DNA of 64,000 nt from Jannaschia donghaensis (GCF_001403795.1 NZ_CXSU01000011.1:69300-133299); one strand, 5' to 3'; counted from the stretch's first letter, positions 27,492 to 36,780 are shown. Numbers and translations: made by a program. Notes: generated from the sequence alone by a model not told the origin.

Positions 27492-28115
27492 TCAGGCGCG
27501 GACGGGAAGAGGCACGATGGACAGGTCGCCGAACGTCACGTCCCACCAGTCGCGCGATTGCGTGGCCGTCACGTTCGCAGCAGCGCAGAGCGCGTCGTGG
27601 CGCGCCGCGCCGAAGGTCCAGCGGCCCGCGCTGATCCCGCCTGCCGTCCCCAGTACCCGAGGGGCCCAGCCAAGGCGGCGATAGACCCTGTCCATCGGCG
27701 CGTCGAACACCGCGAGGGCGGCGCGCAGCCCGAGGCTCAGGCCCAATTCCGACGCTGCCACCAAAAGCCGTCGTGCGACATCGGTATCCGCCCCGGGCGA
27801 CAGGCAGAACCGGGTGCATTCCCATGTATCCGCGTCGCAGACCGGCGCGGGCAAAAGGTTGGGAAAGACGTCGGCCAACATCGTCGGCCCCGTCGTCGGC
27901 AGGAAGCGCATGGACCCGGCATGGCCGCCACCCGCATCGCAGGCGATGACGTAGAGCGGGTCGAGCGCGTCGTAATCGTCCGTTTCCCAACCCAGCGTAT
28001 CCACCGTCACGTCCCATCCCATGCGGTCGCGGAACTGTGCGGTGCGGTCGCGAAACATCGCCGCCGCCAGATCGGGAAACTCGCCCAGCTGCGTGCCATA
28101 GAGGTAGCGGATCAT
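27492..28115 (-). CDS. luxI: Acyl-homoserine-lactone synthase (LuxI family)
   Basis: Makes an N-acyl-homoserine-lactone signal from S-adenosylmethionine and an acyl carrier. The 207 residues retain all LuxI invariant positions that I can check: Arg/Phe/Trp in RDRTAQFRDRMGW, the acidic pair in DDYDALDP, Arg in GSMRFLP, Phe in DVFPNLL, and Glu/Arg in WECTRFCL. Acyl-chain length cannot be predicted. It lies 104 bases downstream of luxR in the same direction. Confidence 0.95.
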   Translation of the reverse strand: MIRYLYGTQLGEFPDLAAAMFRDRTAQFRDRMGWDVTVDTLGWETDDYDALDPLYVIACDAGGGHAGSMRFLPTTGPTMLADVFPNLLPAPVCDADTWECTRFCLSPGADTDVARRLLVAASELGLSLGLRAALAVFDAPMDRVYRRLGWAPRVLGTAGGISAGRWTFGAARHDALCAAANVTATQSRDWWDVTFGDLSIVPLPVRA

Positions 28116-28162
28116 GGTCGTCCCTTCCTGTCGCGTGGACGGAAGGGCTGATCGGGAACGGG

Positions 28163-28192
28163 TTAACAGATCGTTAGCGTACGGTGCACCGT
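28163..28192. promoter_or_regulatory. Palindromes in the luxR-luxI gap (possible lux box)
   Basis: Two symmetrical elements precede luxI: TTAAC-AGATC-GTTAG (28163-28177) and the perfect 12-base palindrome ACGGTGCACCGT (28181-28192). They lie 48-77 bases upstream of the luxI start, where a LuxR-AHL complex would normally bind. Neither matches the classical 20-base lux box closely, so the assignment is by position. Confidence 0.4.
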
Positions 28193-28219
28193 GTCAGACG
28201 CAACGCGCGGCGCGCGGCG

Positions 28220-28930
28220 TTACAGGCAGATGAGCCCGCGGGCGAGCGCGTTGGCGACGGCGTGGGTGGTGTTGAGGGCCCCCAGCTTGTGCCGTGCGCC
28301 TTCGATATAGACACGCAAAGTATGTTCGCTGATCTTGAGGGTTTCCGCGATCTGGGACCGGGACCGCCCCGCCGCCAGCAGCGTCAGGGCATCCGTCTCG
28401 CGCGGGGACAGGGCCTGACGCGGTTGCAGTTCCACCCCTTCCAAGGCCAGCGCGCGTTCGTTGACGTAATGCGCCGCCAGAAGAAGGTCGTTGAGATGCG
28501 ATTTGGTAAAACGCCCCCAAGTGTCGTCACCGGCCCGGTGGTTGACGGTAAACAGGGCGAACTGTCCGGACGGCCCCCGGATCGGCAGGCTGAACCCCTG
28601 ATTGCCCAGACCGTGCGCAATCCCCTCGCCCAATACGGTACGCGCGACCCTGCCCGACCAATCCAGATGCTTCCAGTCGACGGGACGAAACCCCTGAAAA
28701 CAAGACAGGACGACCGGATCGACCGTTTGAAACCGCTGAGCGGTATAGACGTCGACCCAACCGGGCGGATAGGTCAGCGCGCCCCATTGGGCCCCGTTCG
28801 ATTTGACCGAATGATAGACGAGATGTTCGACGTCGTAGGCATCCCGCAAGCCGAAGATCGAGGCCTGCAGGTCCTTTAGATCAGCCGCACATGCGAGCCG
28901 ATTCAGCAAGTCGTCCAGTTTCCGCGCCAT
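28220..28930 (-). CDS. luxR: LuxR-family quorum-sensing transcriptional regulator
   Basis: A 236-residue AHL-responsive regulator. The autoinducer-binding domain (residues about 20-150) has the conserved Trp, Tyr, Asp-Pro and Trp of the ligand pocket in YPPGWVDVY, QTVDPVV and PVDWKHL. The C-terminal LuxR helix-turn-helix is LSPRETDALTLLAAGRSRS followed by ISEHTLRVYI. The start at 28930 (MARKLDD) lies inside the preceding small ORF, giving a 50-base overlap and likely coupled translation. Confidence 0.93.
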   Translation of the reverse strand: MARKLDDLLNRLACAADLKDLQASIFGLRDAYDVEHLVYHSVKSNGAQWGALTYPPGWVDVYTAQRFQTVDPVVLSCFQGFRPVDWKHLDWSGRVARTVLGEGIAHGLGNQGFSLPIRGPSGQFALFTVNHRAGDDTWGRFTKSHLNDLLLAAHYVNERALALEGVELQPRQALSPRETDALTLLAAGRSRSQIAETLKISEHTLRVYIEGARHKLGALNTTHAVANALARGLICL

Positions 28931-29081
28931 CCCGCTCCGCCTGCCCCGTCGGAGGCTGCGCGATTTCCAAGGCAGCCACGGCCAATGCCCCCTCCAGCTC
29001 CTCCGCCAGGGTCGGCAGGCCATTGGCCCGTGCAAAACCGCGCAGGTCGCCCAACACGTCGATGATCCAGTCCTTCGTCAT
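28881..29081 (-). CDS. Small conserved protein overlapping luxR
   Basis: A 66-residue ORF beginning MTKDWIIDVLGDLRGFARAN, predicted helical, then ELEGALAVAALEIAQ and a charged tail. A strong GGAGGGGGAAAG stretch immediately upstream supports the start at 29081. I recall short proteins with this N-terminus beside regulators in Rhodobacteraceae, but cannot name a family. Its 3' end runs 50 bases into luxR in another frame, so it may couple translation of luxR. Confidence 0.6.
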   Translation of the reverse strand: MTKDWIIDVLGDLRGFARANGLPTLAEELEGALAVAALEIAQPPTGQAERDGAETGRLAESARMCG

Positions 29082-29234
29082 CCGACTTTCCCCCTCCAAA
29101 GGTTAATGGCGTCTTAAAATATCTTAGCTCGCGGGCGATTTCCCCCGAAATTCACGAATTCATCCTCCCCCGATCCGGTGAGGCAGGTGCCAACACTACA
29201 TTGGTATCGTTGAATCCAGAGAACGGAAAGAGAA

Positions 29235-29259
29235 CGGCCCCGTCGCGTGGACGGGGCCG
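29235..29259 (-). terminator. Terminator of ccr
   Basis: Arms CGGCCCCGTC and GACGGGGCCG with a five-base loop; read on the minus strand the hairpin is followed by a T-rich stretch (TTCTCTTTCC), 27 bases after the ccr stop. Confidence 0.75.
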
Positions 29260-29285
29260 AAGGTCGCGGAATCACCTGTGGCAGA

Positions 29286-30578
29286 TTACCGTGCGGGTCC
29301 GGCCTCCAACACGTCTTCAAGCGTGCGCAGCCCCGTCTTCGGAGCTTGAACAAGAACGGACATATTGCCTGGCTTATGCTCGTTACGGCGCATCTTCATG
29401 TGCGCCTCCGGCAGGTCGACCCAGCCGAAGCATTCCGACATGCAGGGGTCCAGTCGCCGTTCGACCATCAGGTTGTTGGCCGCCGACGCCTGCTTGAGAT
29501 GGGCGAAATGCGATCCCTGGAGCCGCTTCTGGTGCATCCACATGTAACGCACATCGAATGTCAGGTTGAACCCGGTCGTGCCGGCACAGATGACGACCAT
29601 GCCGCCTTGCTTGCACACGAAGGTGGACACCGGGAACGTCGCCTCACCGGGATGTTCGAACACCATGTCGACGTTCACGCCCTTGCCGGTGATGTCCCAG
29701 ATTGCCTTGCCGAATTTGCGGGCCTCGACGAACCACGCCTTGTATTCGGGCGTGTTGACGGTGGGCAGTTGACCCCAGCATTTGAAATCGTTCCGGTTGA
29801 TGACGCCCTTGGCACCAAGCCCCATGACAAACTCGCGCTTGCTCTCGTCTGATATGACGCCGATCGCGTTGGCCCCCGCCGTGTTGATCAATTGGATCGC
29901 ATAGGAGCCGAGGCCACCCGACGCCCCCCAGACCAGCACGTTCTGACCGGGCTTCAGATCATGCGGCTCATGCCCGAAAAGCATCCGATAAGCGGTGGCG
30001 AGGGTCAGCGTATAGCAGGCGCTCTCCTCCCAGGTGAGGTGCTTGGGGCGGGGCATCAGCTGTTGCGCCTGCACGTTGGTGAACTGCGCAAAGGAGCCGT
30101 CGGGCGTCTCATATCCCCAGATCCGCTGGCTGGGCGAATACATCGGGTCCCCGCCGTTGCAATGCTCATCGTCGCCGTCGTCTTGGTTGCAATGGATCAC
30201 GACCTCGTCGCCGATCTTCCAGCGCTTGACCTTATCACCCACGGCCCAGACGATGCCGGACGCGTCAGACCCGGCGATATGGTACGGGGCCTTGTGCCCG
30301 TCGAACGGAGAGATCGGCGTGCCGAGGGAGGCCCAGACCCCGTTATAGTTCACGCCCGCCGCCATCACGAGGACCAGAACCTCGTGGCTGTCGAGGATGG
30401 GAACATCGACGATTTCCTGCTGCATTGCCGTATCCGGCTCGCCATGACGCTCCTGGCGAATGGCCCAGGCGTACATCTGCTTCGGCACGTGACCCATCGG
30501 GGGCATTTCGCCCATCTCATAAAGGTCCTTTGCGACCGCGTCGTAGGTGGGTTGCGCAGCGTGCGTGTCGAGAGCCAT
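29286..30578 (-). CDS. ccr: Crotonyl-CoA carboxylase/reductase
   Basis: NADPH-dependent reductive carboxylation of crotonyl-CoA to ethylmalonyl-CoA, the diagnostic step of the ethylmalonyl-CoA pathway for acetyl-CoA assimilation. It is a 430-residue MDR-superfamily protein of the exact usual length, with GVNYNGVWASLG near residue 75, HIAGSDASG, the nucleotide-binding VLVWGASGGLGSYA, and the Ccr-specific MYSPSQRIWGYET region. Monocistronic with a clear terminator. Confidence 0.97.
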   Translation of the reverse strand: MALDTHAAQPTYDAVAKDLYEMGEMPPMGHVPKQMYAWAIRQERHGEPDTAMQQEIVDVPILDSHEVLVLVMAAGVNYNGVWASLGTPISPFDGHKAPYHIAGSDASGIVWAVGDKVKRWKIGDEVVIHCNQDDGDDEHCNGGDPMYSPSQRIWGYETPDGSFAQFTNVQAQQLMPRPKHLTWEESACYTLTLATAYRMLFGHEPHDLKPGQNVLVWGASGGLGSYAIQLINTAGANAIGVISDESKREFVMGLGAKGVINRNDFKCWGQLPTVNTPEYKAWFVEARKFGKAIWDITGKGVNVDMVFEHPGEATFPVSTFVCKQGGMVVICAGTTGFNLTFDVRYMWMHQKRLQGSHFAHLKQASAANNLMVERRLDPCMSECFGWVDLPEAHMKMRRNEHKPGNMSVLVQAPKTGLRTLEDVLEAGPAR

Positions 30579-30689
30579 GTCCTGTCCTCCGGCGTGAATG
30601 CTGCAGCGCGGAACGAGTCACGCTGCGTCGCAACGAAACTATCAGGCGTCCGGTAACTTTCCAACCCCAATATCTTCTATCTTGTAATT

Positions 30690-32051
30690 TTATGTCTCTG
30701 GGATTTCCGGGGTCGGCAGGGTGCGGGCATAATATTGAATGACCGGAAGCCATGGGTCGGGGATGGTGATGCGGTCGTCAGTCAGCGTGATCGCCTTGCG
30801 TACCTCTAGCATTCGCAACGCGACCATCGCCGTGTCGCGGGGCGCGCGCAGGGCGTGATAGACCGGATGACCGGTGTCGCGGAAATATTCGGACCGGCGT
30901 TCCAGATGGGCCGCGACGACAGCCACATCGCGCGCGCCCTGCGCCAGCGCCTCGCAGACCAGGGCAAGGGGCAGAACGGGCAGCACCTCGTCGATGCGCT
31001 CCAGCAGGGCGGTGCCCAGATCGGCGGCGGCGTCGGTCCGGCCCTGCCAGAGAAATCGGTGCAAAGAGATCGGTCGCCCGAAGCTGACGGCGGCATATCC
31101 AAAGCGCGTGAACCGTCCCGTCAGCCGCAGTTGCGCATGCCGCCAGACATAGCGGGCGACCGTGTACCAGCGCAGCCCGACACTCCGCGTGACGTCTTGG
31201 TCGGCCGCGATCAGCACGCGATCTTCCAGCACACGCTCGTAATTGACGGCAACGGGCACGAAGACGACGTCGCGCGCCGGATCATGGTCGTCGATGATGT
31301 AGCTGAGGATGCCGAGCTTTGCGGGTTGCAACGCACCGTCACGCGACAGTCGTCCTTCGGGGAAAACGGCCTGCGTCACGCCGTTGGCCGTTGCGATTTG
31401 AACATAGCGGGCCAGGACCTTGCGATAGAGAGAGTTCAGGTCCTTGCGACGCACGAAGTACCCGCCGAGGGCGCGGATCAGCGGCCCCAGCGGCCAGCGC
31501 CGCGCCCATTCGCCCACGGCATAGGCCAGCGCGGTCTGACGCGCGGCAAGCCATGTCACCAGAACGTAGTCCATGTTCGATCTGTGATTGAGGACGTAGA
31601 TGACCGTGGCCTTCGGGTCGATGGCGGCCAGCGCCTCCTCCTCGCCGCTGACGCGGACACGGTAAAGGCTGCGCGAGGTCCAGCGCGCCAGCTTCATCGC
31701 GATCCCGAAGTAGAGAAGGGCGGAAAACCCGGGCACGATTTCGCGCGCATACCGCCGCGCGGTTTCATAGGCGACGTCTTCGGGAATGCCGCGTTCGCGC
31801 GCAAAATCGATCACCGCCTGCGCCACCGCCGGATCGTGGATCAGCCGGTTGATCGTATCGGTCCGGCGCGCCAGCTTGAACGGCTGAATCGGGCGTTTGA
31901 GGCGAATGTTCAGCCGGGCCACAAGGCGTTCGGCCCGCTTGCGAAAGAACCAGCGCACGGACGGGAAAAGGAAGTGCGACGCGAACGTCACGGCTGCAAA
32001 GACGAGCAGCAGGACAAGCGCCCAGATCGGCATCTCCACGGTGCGGAACAT
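30690..32051 (-). CDS. PlsB-like glycerol-3-phosphate/lysophospholipid acyltransferase
   Basis: Membrane-associated acyltransferase of 453 residues. An N-terminal membrane segment (IWALVLLLVFAAVTFA) is followed by a helical region, then the PlsC/PlsB catalytic box NHRSNMD (HX4D) and the substrate box FPEGRLSRDG. Phospholipid synthesis is likely; the length and the C-terminal domain resemble PlsB-type enzymes more than the short PlsC. It lies between ccr and ecm and is divergent from ecm. Confidence 0.87.
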   Translation of the reverse strand: MFRTVEMPIWALVLLLVFAAVTFASHFLFPSVRWFFRKRAERLVARLNIRLKRPIQPFKLARRTDTINRLIHDPAVAQAVIDFARERGIPEDVAYETARRYAREIVPGFSALLYFGIAMKLARWTSRSLYRVRVSGEEEALAAIDPKATVIYVLNHRSNMDYVLVTWLAARQTALAYAVGEWARRWPLGPLIRALGGYFVRRKDLNSLYRKVLARYVQIATANGVTQAVFPEGRLSRDGALQPAKLGILSYIIDDHDPARDVVFVPVAVNYERVLEDRVLIAADQDVTRSVGLRWYTVARYVWRHAQLRLTGRFTRFGYAAVSFGRPISLHRFLWQGRTDAAADLGTALLERIDEVLPVLPLALVCEALAQGARDVAVVAAHLERRSEYFRDTGHPVYHALRAPRDTAMVALRMLEVRKAITLTDDRITIPDPWLPVIQYYARTLPTPEIPET

Positions 32052-32198
32052 CGGATCAGGGGGCCAGGCACTGCGTCATCGGATCAGCCTAGGGAAACGC
32101 CCCGGCCTGTCCAGTGGCATGTCGGACCGATTGGCGTCTGTACCGGACGATCGATTGGATCGGCGTTTTGTGTCCTGCCGCAGTGCGGCGAAAACGAC

Positions 32199-32217
32199 TT
32201 GCGTAATCTGACGCCAA
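32199..32217. promoter_or_regulatory. TTGCGTAA element upstream of ecm, also found before mcl2
   Basis: The 19-base stretch starting TTGCGTAA and ending CGCCAA lies 39 bases before the ecm start. The minus strand 21 bases before mcl2 (46897-46915) has a 19-base stretch with the same TTGCGTAA start and a CAA end; 13 of 19 positions agree. Both are imperfect inverted repeats of TTGC/GCAA, suggesting a common regulator of two ethylmalonyl-CoA pathway operons. Confidence 0.4.
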
Positions 32218-32256
32218 TCGAGTATTCAACGAAACATTATTACGAGGGGACTTGCC

Positions 32257-34248
32257 ATGGTGCAGAATGACGGATCGCAGGCCGAACGCCCCGCCAAGGA
32301 TCGGCCTTGGCTGTTCCGGACCTATGCCGGTCATTCCACAGCCGAAAAATCCAACGCCCTCTACCGCGCGAATCTGGCCAAAGGGCAGACCGGACTTTCC
32401 GTCGCGTTCGACCTGCCCACACAGACCGGATATGACAGCGATCACATTCTGGCGCGCGGCGAAGTGGGCAAGGTCGGCGTGCCAATCGCGCATCTGGGAG
32501 ACATGCGCAGCCTCTTTGCGGACATTCCGCTGGATCAAATGAACACCTCCATGACGATCAACGCCACCGCCCCCTGGTTGCTGGCGCTTTATGTTGCCGT
32601 GGCCGAGGAACAGGGTGCCGACGTCAAGGCGCTGCAAGGCACGGTCCAAAACGACATCGTCAAGGAATACCTGTCGCGCGGCACATATGTCCTGCCGCCG
32701 AAACCGTCGATGAAGCTGATCTCGGACGTTGCGGAATATTGTTATTCGGAGATCCCGAAATGGAATCCGATGAACGTCTGCTCCTACCATCTGCAGGAAG
32801 CCGGTGCGACGCCGCAGCAGGAACTGGCCTTTGCACTGGCAACCGCCACGGCCGTTCTGGACGAATTGCGCGACAAGGTCCCGGCAGAGGACTTTCCCCG
32901 GCTGGTCGGGCGCATTTCGTTCTTTGTGAACGCAGGTATCCGGTTCGTCACCGAAATGTGCAAGATGCGCGCCTTCGTGGAATTGTGGGACGAAATCTGC
33001 CGCGAGAGATATGGCGTAGAGGACGCGAGATACCGACGCTTCCGATACGGGGTCCAGGTCAATTCACTGGGCCTGACCGAACAGCAGCCCGAGAACAACG
33101 TCTATCGCATCCTTCTGGAAATGCTCGCCGTTACCCTTTCCAAATCGGCACGCGCGCGGGCGGTGCAATTGCCCGCCTGGAATGAAGCATTGGGATTGCC
33201 GCGGCCATGGGATCAGCAATGGTCCCTGCGGATGCAACAGGTCCTGGCCTATGAAACCGACCTTCTGGAATACGGCGACCTGTTCGACGGGTCGCCCGTA
33301 GTCGCCGCGAAGGTCGAAGCGTTGAAGGAAAGCGCACGCGCGGAATTGGCCATTCTGGACGGTATGGGCGGTGCTGTCGCATCGATCGAATATATGAAAT
33401 CGCGCCTGGTCGAGTCGAATGCGGCCCGTCTGGGCGGGATCGAGCGCGGCGAGACCACGGTCGTCGGCGTCAATGCATGGATCGACGGAGAGCCGTCGCC
33501 CCTGGTCGGAGAGGACGGTGGCATAATGACCGTCGATCCGGCGGTCGAAGCCGACCAGATCGGGCGCCTGGACGCCTGGCGCGATGCACGTGACGCCGGC
33601 GCGGTTCAGGCCGCGCTGGACGCGCTGTCACGGGCGGCGCGGGACGGGGCGAACATCATGCCGCCGTCGATCCAGGCGGCAAAAGTGGGTGTGACGACCG
33701 GCGAATGGGCCGGCGTGATGCGGGCCGTACACGGCGAATACCGCGGTCCGACGGGGGTGTCGTCGTCACCGTCCAATGACGTCGAAGGCTTGGATGCCCT
33801 AAGGGCTGCCGTCGATGCGGTGTCGTCTAGACTGGGCAAGCGCCTGACTTTTCTGATGGGGAAGCCCGGCCTGGACGGGCATTCCAACGGGGCTGAACAG
33901 ATTGCCGTCCGTGCGCGCGATTGCGGCATGACGATCCGTTACGAGGGCATCCGCCTGACGCCAGAAGCCATCGTGGCCGCTGCCTTGGAAGAGGGAGTGC
34001 ATGTCGTTGGCTTGTCTATCCTTTCGGGCAGTCATCTGCCGCTGGTCGAGGAGCTGATGGGCCGGATGCACGACGCCGGTCTTGCGGATGTTCCAGTGAT
34101 CGTCGGCGGCATCATTCCCGACGAGGACGCACAGCGATTGCGCAGCCTTGGCGTTTCGGCTGTCTATACGCCCAAGGATTTCGAATTGAACCGGATCATG
34201 GGCGATATCATCGAACTCGCCGATCCGAGGGAAATCGCGGCGCAATAG
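32257..34248 (+). CDS. ecm: Ethylmalonyl-CoA mutase
   Basis: Coenzyme B12-dependent mutase converting (2R)-ethylmalonyl-CoA to (2S)-methylsuccinyl-CoA. The protein has 663 residues. Residues about 1-510 form the mutase barrel (SVAFDLPTQTGYDSDH, MNTSMTINATAPW), and 530-650 the B12 domain with base-off motif LDGHSNG and the later SGSHLPL and VIVGGIIP. The single-chain length and the N-terminus match Ecm (MeaA) rather than methylmalonyl-CoA mutase. It is the direct partner of ccr. Confidence 0.95.
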   Translation: MVQNDGSQAERPAKDRPWLFRTYAGHSTAEKSNALYRANLAKGQTGLSVAFDLPTQTGYDSDHILARGEVGKVGVPIAHLGDMRSLFADIPLDQMNTSMTINATAPWLLALYVAVAEEQGADVKALQGTVQNDIVKEYLSRGTYVLPPKPSMKLISDVAEYCYSEIPKWNPMNVCSYHLQEAGATPQQELAFALATATAVLDELRDKVPAEDFPRLVGRISFFVNAGIRFVTEMCKMRAFVELWDEICRERYGVEDARYRRFRYGVQVNSLGLTEQQPENNVYRILLEMLAVTLSKSARARAVQLPAWNEALGLPRPWDQQWSLRMQQVLAYETDLLEYGDLFDGSPVVAAKVEALKESARAELAILDGMGGAVASIEYMKSRLVESNAARLGGIERGETTVVGVNAWIDGEPSPLVGEDGGIMTVDPAVEADQIGRLDAWRDARDAGAVQAALDALSRAARDGANIMPPSIQAAKVGVTTGEWAGVMRAVHGEYRGPTGVSSSPSNDVEGLDALRAAVDAVSSRLGKRLTFLMGKPGLDGHSNGAEQIAVRARDCGMTIRYEGIRLTPEAIVAAALEEGVHVVGLSILSGSHLPLVEELMGRMHDAGLADVPVIVGGIIPDEDAQRLRSLGVSAVYTPKDFELNRIMGDIIELADPREIAAQ

Positions 34249-34313
34249 GAATTGCTTGTAAAAGTAATTCACCGGTATTAGATCGCGTTTGGGGAATTAG
34301 ACCGGAGAGCGAA

Positions 34314-34616
34314 ATGAATCTCGACAAGATGAACAAGGATGAGCTGCAGGACCTTCAGAAGAAGGTGACCGCAGCCCTGAAGAATTACGACGACCGGCAA
34401 AAGGCCGAGGCTCAATCCAAGCTGGAGTCGATCGCGCGGGACATGGGCTTTTCACTCAGCGACTTTACCGGGGGCAAAAAAGCCAAGTCGGCAGCCGCGC
34501 CGAAGTTCGTGCATCCCGAAAACCCAGGCAAGACGTGGTCTGGCCGCGGGCGTCAACCGCAATGGTTCAAGGACGCAATCGACTCCGGCAAGACGGCGGA
34601 CGATCTGGCGATCTAG
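34314..34616 (+). CDS. H-NS family nucleoid-associated protein
   Basis: A 100-residue DNA-binding protein of the HvrA/Spb-type H-NS family. Residues about 1-45 form a charged coiled coil for oligomerisation (MNKDELQDLQKKVTAAL), and the C-terminal DNA-binding loop is TWSGRGRQPQWF. The start at 34314 follows GGAGAG. An intrinsic terminator follows the gene. Such proteins silence AT-rich acquired DNA, and in relatives regulate photosynthesis or light responses. Confidence 0.9.
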   Translation: MNLDKMNKDELQDLQKKVTAALKNYDDRQKAEAQSKLESIARDMGFSLSDFTGGKKAKSAAAPKFVHPENPGKTWSGRGRQPQWFKDAIDSGKTADDLAI

Positions 34617-34640
34617 ACTTCCATATTGGAATGACGGTTT

Positions 34641-34666
34641 AAGGGGCGCAGCATTGCGCCCCTTTT
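34641..34666 (+). terminator. Terminator of the H-NS-like gene
   Basis: AAGGGGCGCA (34641-34650) pairs perfectly with TGCGCCCCTT (34655-34664) around a GCAT... loop, followed by a T-run. It separates the H-NS-like gene from deoD. Confidence 0.85.
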
Positions 34667-34684
34667 CTTTGCCCGGAGCTTTCC

Positions 34685-35389
34685 ATGACCGCCCACATTC
34701 GCGCCAAGAAAGACCAGATCGCCGAAACCGTCCTGATGCCGGGCGATCCGCTGCGGGCGAAATGGGCGGCGGAGACATTTCTGGAAGATCCGAAATTGGT
34801 CAACGACGTCCGGGGCATGTTGGGATTCACCGGGACCTGGCGCGGCAACCGCGTTACGATCCACGGGTCGGGCATGGGAATGCCGAGCCTGTCGATCTAT
34901 GCCCACGAGCTGATCACCCAATTCGGGGCCAAGACGCTGATCCGCATTGGATCGACCGGGGCGATGCAGGCCCACGTTAAAATGCGCGACGTTATCCTGG
35001 CGCAGACGGCCAGCAGCATCTCGACCCCATCGGCGGGCATCTTTCGGGAGGTGAACTTCGCCCCCTGCGCCGATTTCGGCCTGCTGCGGACGGCCTATGA
35101 CGCGGCGCAGTCGAAAGGCAGCGACGTGCATGTCGGCGGGATCTATTCGTCGGATGTGTTCTACGACGAACGCCCCGACCTGACCGAAATGATGACCCGG
35201 CACGGCATCCTTGCGGTCGAGATGGAAGCGGCGGAGCTTTACAATCTCGCGGCCCGGCACGGATGCAGGGCACTGGCCGTTCTGACCGTCAGCGATCATC
35301 TTGTGACCGGAGAACAATTGCCAAGCGCCGATCGGCAGTCGTCGTTCGGTGACATGGTCGAAATCGCGCTGGAGGCGGCCTTCGCATAA
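34685..35389 (+). CDS. deoD: Purine-nucleoside phosphorylase DeoD type (hexameric)
   Basis: Cytosolic phosphorylase of purine (deoxy)nucleosides, 234 residues, of the NP-I hexameric family. Phosphate-site residues lie in [10 protein letters not shown] and [10 protein letters not shown], and the ribose-binding [13 protein letters not shown] and catalytic Asp in [10 protein letters not shown] are present. It is unrelated in sequence group to the trimeric enzyme at 22602, so the cell has two routes to split purine nucleosides. Confidence 0.95.
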   Translation: MTAHIRAKKDQIAETVLMPGDPLRAKWAAETFLEDPKLVNDVRGMLGFTGTWRGNRVTIHGSGMGMPSLSIYAHELITQFGAKTLIRIGSTGAMQAHVKMRDVILAQTASSISTPSAGIFREVNFAPCADFGLLRTAYDAAQSKGSDVHVGGIYSSDVFYDERPDLTEMMTRHGILAVEMEAAELYNLAARHGCRALAVLTVSDHLVTGEQLPSADRQSSFGDMVEIALEAAFA

Positions 35390-35408
35390 AGGCCGCCCCG
35401 CTGGCGCG

Positions 35409-36596
35409 TCAGATGACGACCGAATCCAGCGGCGGGAAACCGTTGAAGCCGACGGATGAATAGGTCGTCGTGTAGGCACCGCAGTTGCGAATGATGACCC
35501 TGTCGCCGGCCCGAAGCGACAGGGGCAACTGAAGGGGACGCTTTTCGTACATCACATCCGCGCTGTCGCAAGACGGACCGGCCAGGACGCAGGGACCGCA
35601 CTCGTCCCCGTCGCGGGGGGTGACGAACTGATAGCGGATCGCCTCGCCTTCCGTTTCGGCCAAGCCCGAGAAGCGGCCGATATCAAGATACACCCAGCGA
35701 TGCAGGTCGTTTTCGGACTTCTTGGATACCAGAACGACCTCGGCGGCGATGGCCCCGGCCTCCGCCACCATGCCCCGACCCGGTTCGGCCATTATCTGCG
35801 GCACGTCCGAGAAGCGTGCCTCGATGAGGTCGATCACGGCACGCGCGTAAGAGGTCGGGGCCTGGATTTCCTGACCGTAGAACGCGGGAAAGCCACCGCC
35901 GATGTTCAAAAGCTGAAGGTCGAACCCTTCGTCCTGCGCGCGGTCCCAGATAGCCGCGACCTGATCCAGCGTGCCGGTCCACATGCGCGCCTCGCGCGTT
36001 TGGGAGCCGACGTGGAACGACAGACCATAGGGGACAAGGCCCAGATCACGGGCGCGGCCCAGCAGGGTCATCACCTTGTCGGACGCACAGCCGAACTTAC
36101 GCGACAGCGGCCAATCAGCCTCGGGGTTATCGACGATGACGCGGATGTAGACGCGGGCACCCGGCGCGTTCTCGGCCAGTTTTTCCAGCTCTTCCTCGGC
36201 GTCAGCGGCGAACAATGTGATGCCCACGCCGTGCGCCCAGCGAATGTCGGAGGCTTTCTTGATGGTATTGCCAAACGACACACGCTCGACGTCGGCCCCT
36301 TGCCCCAAGACAAGCTCGATCTCTCCGCGCGATGCGGCGTCGAAACCAGATCCCAAGGCGACCAGACGCTCGATGATGGCGTGGTGCGGGTTGGCCTTAA
36401 CCGCGTAGTGGATGTGAGCGTGGCTGCCGTCGGCCCGGACCAGCCCGGCGGACAGGGCACGGAACTGACGCTCGACCGCGTCGACGTCGATCACCAAGGT
36501 CGGATGGGCAAATTCATGCGCCGCGATATAGGATTCGACGCGGCTGACGGGGGCGACAAAGGTGGACGAACGGCCGAAGCCGGTGACTGCATTCAT
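35409..36596 (-). CDS. PLP-dependent ornithine/lysine decarboxylase (alanine racemase fold)
   Basis: Fold-type III decarboxylase of 395 residues, most like ornithine decarboxylase of the eukaryotic type found in alphaproteobacteria; it would make putrescine (or cadaverine). The PLP lysine is in HYAVKANPHH, the phosphate-binding region in NIGGGFPAFY and AEPGRGMVAEAG, and the catalytic Cys in GPSCDSADVMY. Specificity for ornithine over lysine cannot be decided here. A long untranslated leader lies upstream and may be a speF-type RNA. Confidence 0.9.
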   Translation of the reverse strand: MNAVTGFGRSSTFVAPVSRVESYIAAHEFAHPTLVIDVDAVERQFRALSAGLVRADGSHAHIHYAVKANPHHAIIERLVALGSGFDAASRGEIELVLGQGADVERVSFGNTIKKASDIRWAHGVGITLFAADAEEELEKLAENAPGARVYIRVIVDNPEADWPLSRKFGCASDKVMTLLGRARDLGLVPYGLSFHVGSQTREARMWTGTLDQVAAIWDRAQDEGFDLQLLNIGGGFPAFYGQEIQAPTSYARAVIDLIEARFSDVPQIMAEPGRGMVAEAGAIAAEVVLVSKKSENDLHRWVYLDIGRFSGLAETEGEAIRYQFVTPRDGDECGPCVLAGPSCDSADVMYEKRPLQLPLSLRAGDRVIIRNCGAYTTTYSSVGFNGFPPLDSVVI

Positions 36597-36780
36597 TGGT
36601 CATCTCCAATAGACCCGGCCATCCCGGATCAACCCGGTGCAGACCGCTCACTTCCAAGGGAGACGTTACCGTCGCTACGTAACCGTGCGGGTGACCCATG
36701 AGGGCCGCCTGAGCCGTGCCAGAGGCGCGTGCGTTGGCGTCTATGCCGGCCAGATGAGACCAAATCGAATTCGGGTCAAG
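36597..36780 (-). ncRNA. Candidate speF-type RNA leader of the decarboxylase
   Basis: About 180 bases upstream of the decarboxylase hold no convincing gene but several paired elements on the minus strand, including GTTAC/GTAAC (36665-36683) and CCGGG repeats nearer the start codon. Alphaproteobacterial ornithine decarboxylase genes are known to carry the speF RNA motif at this place. I infer the identity from position and structure only. Confidence 0.4.
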
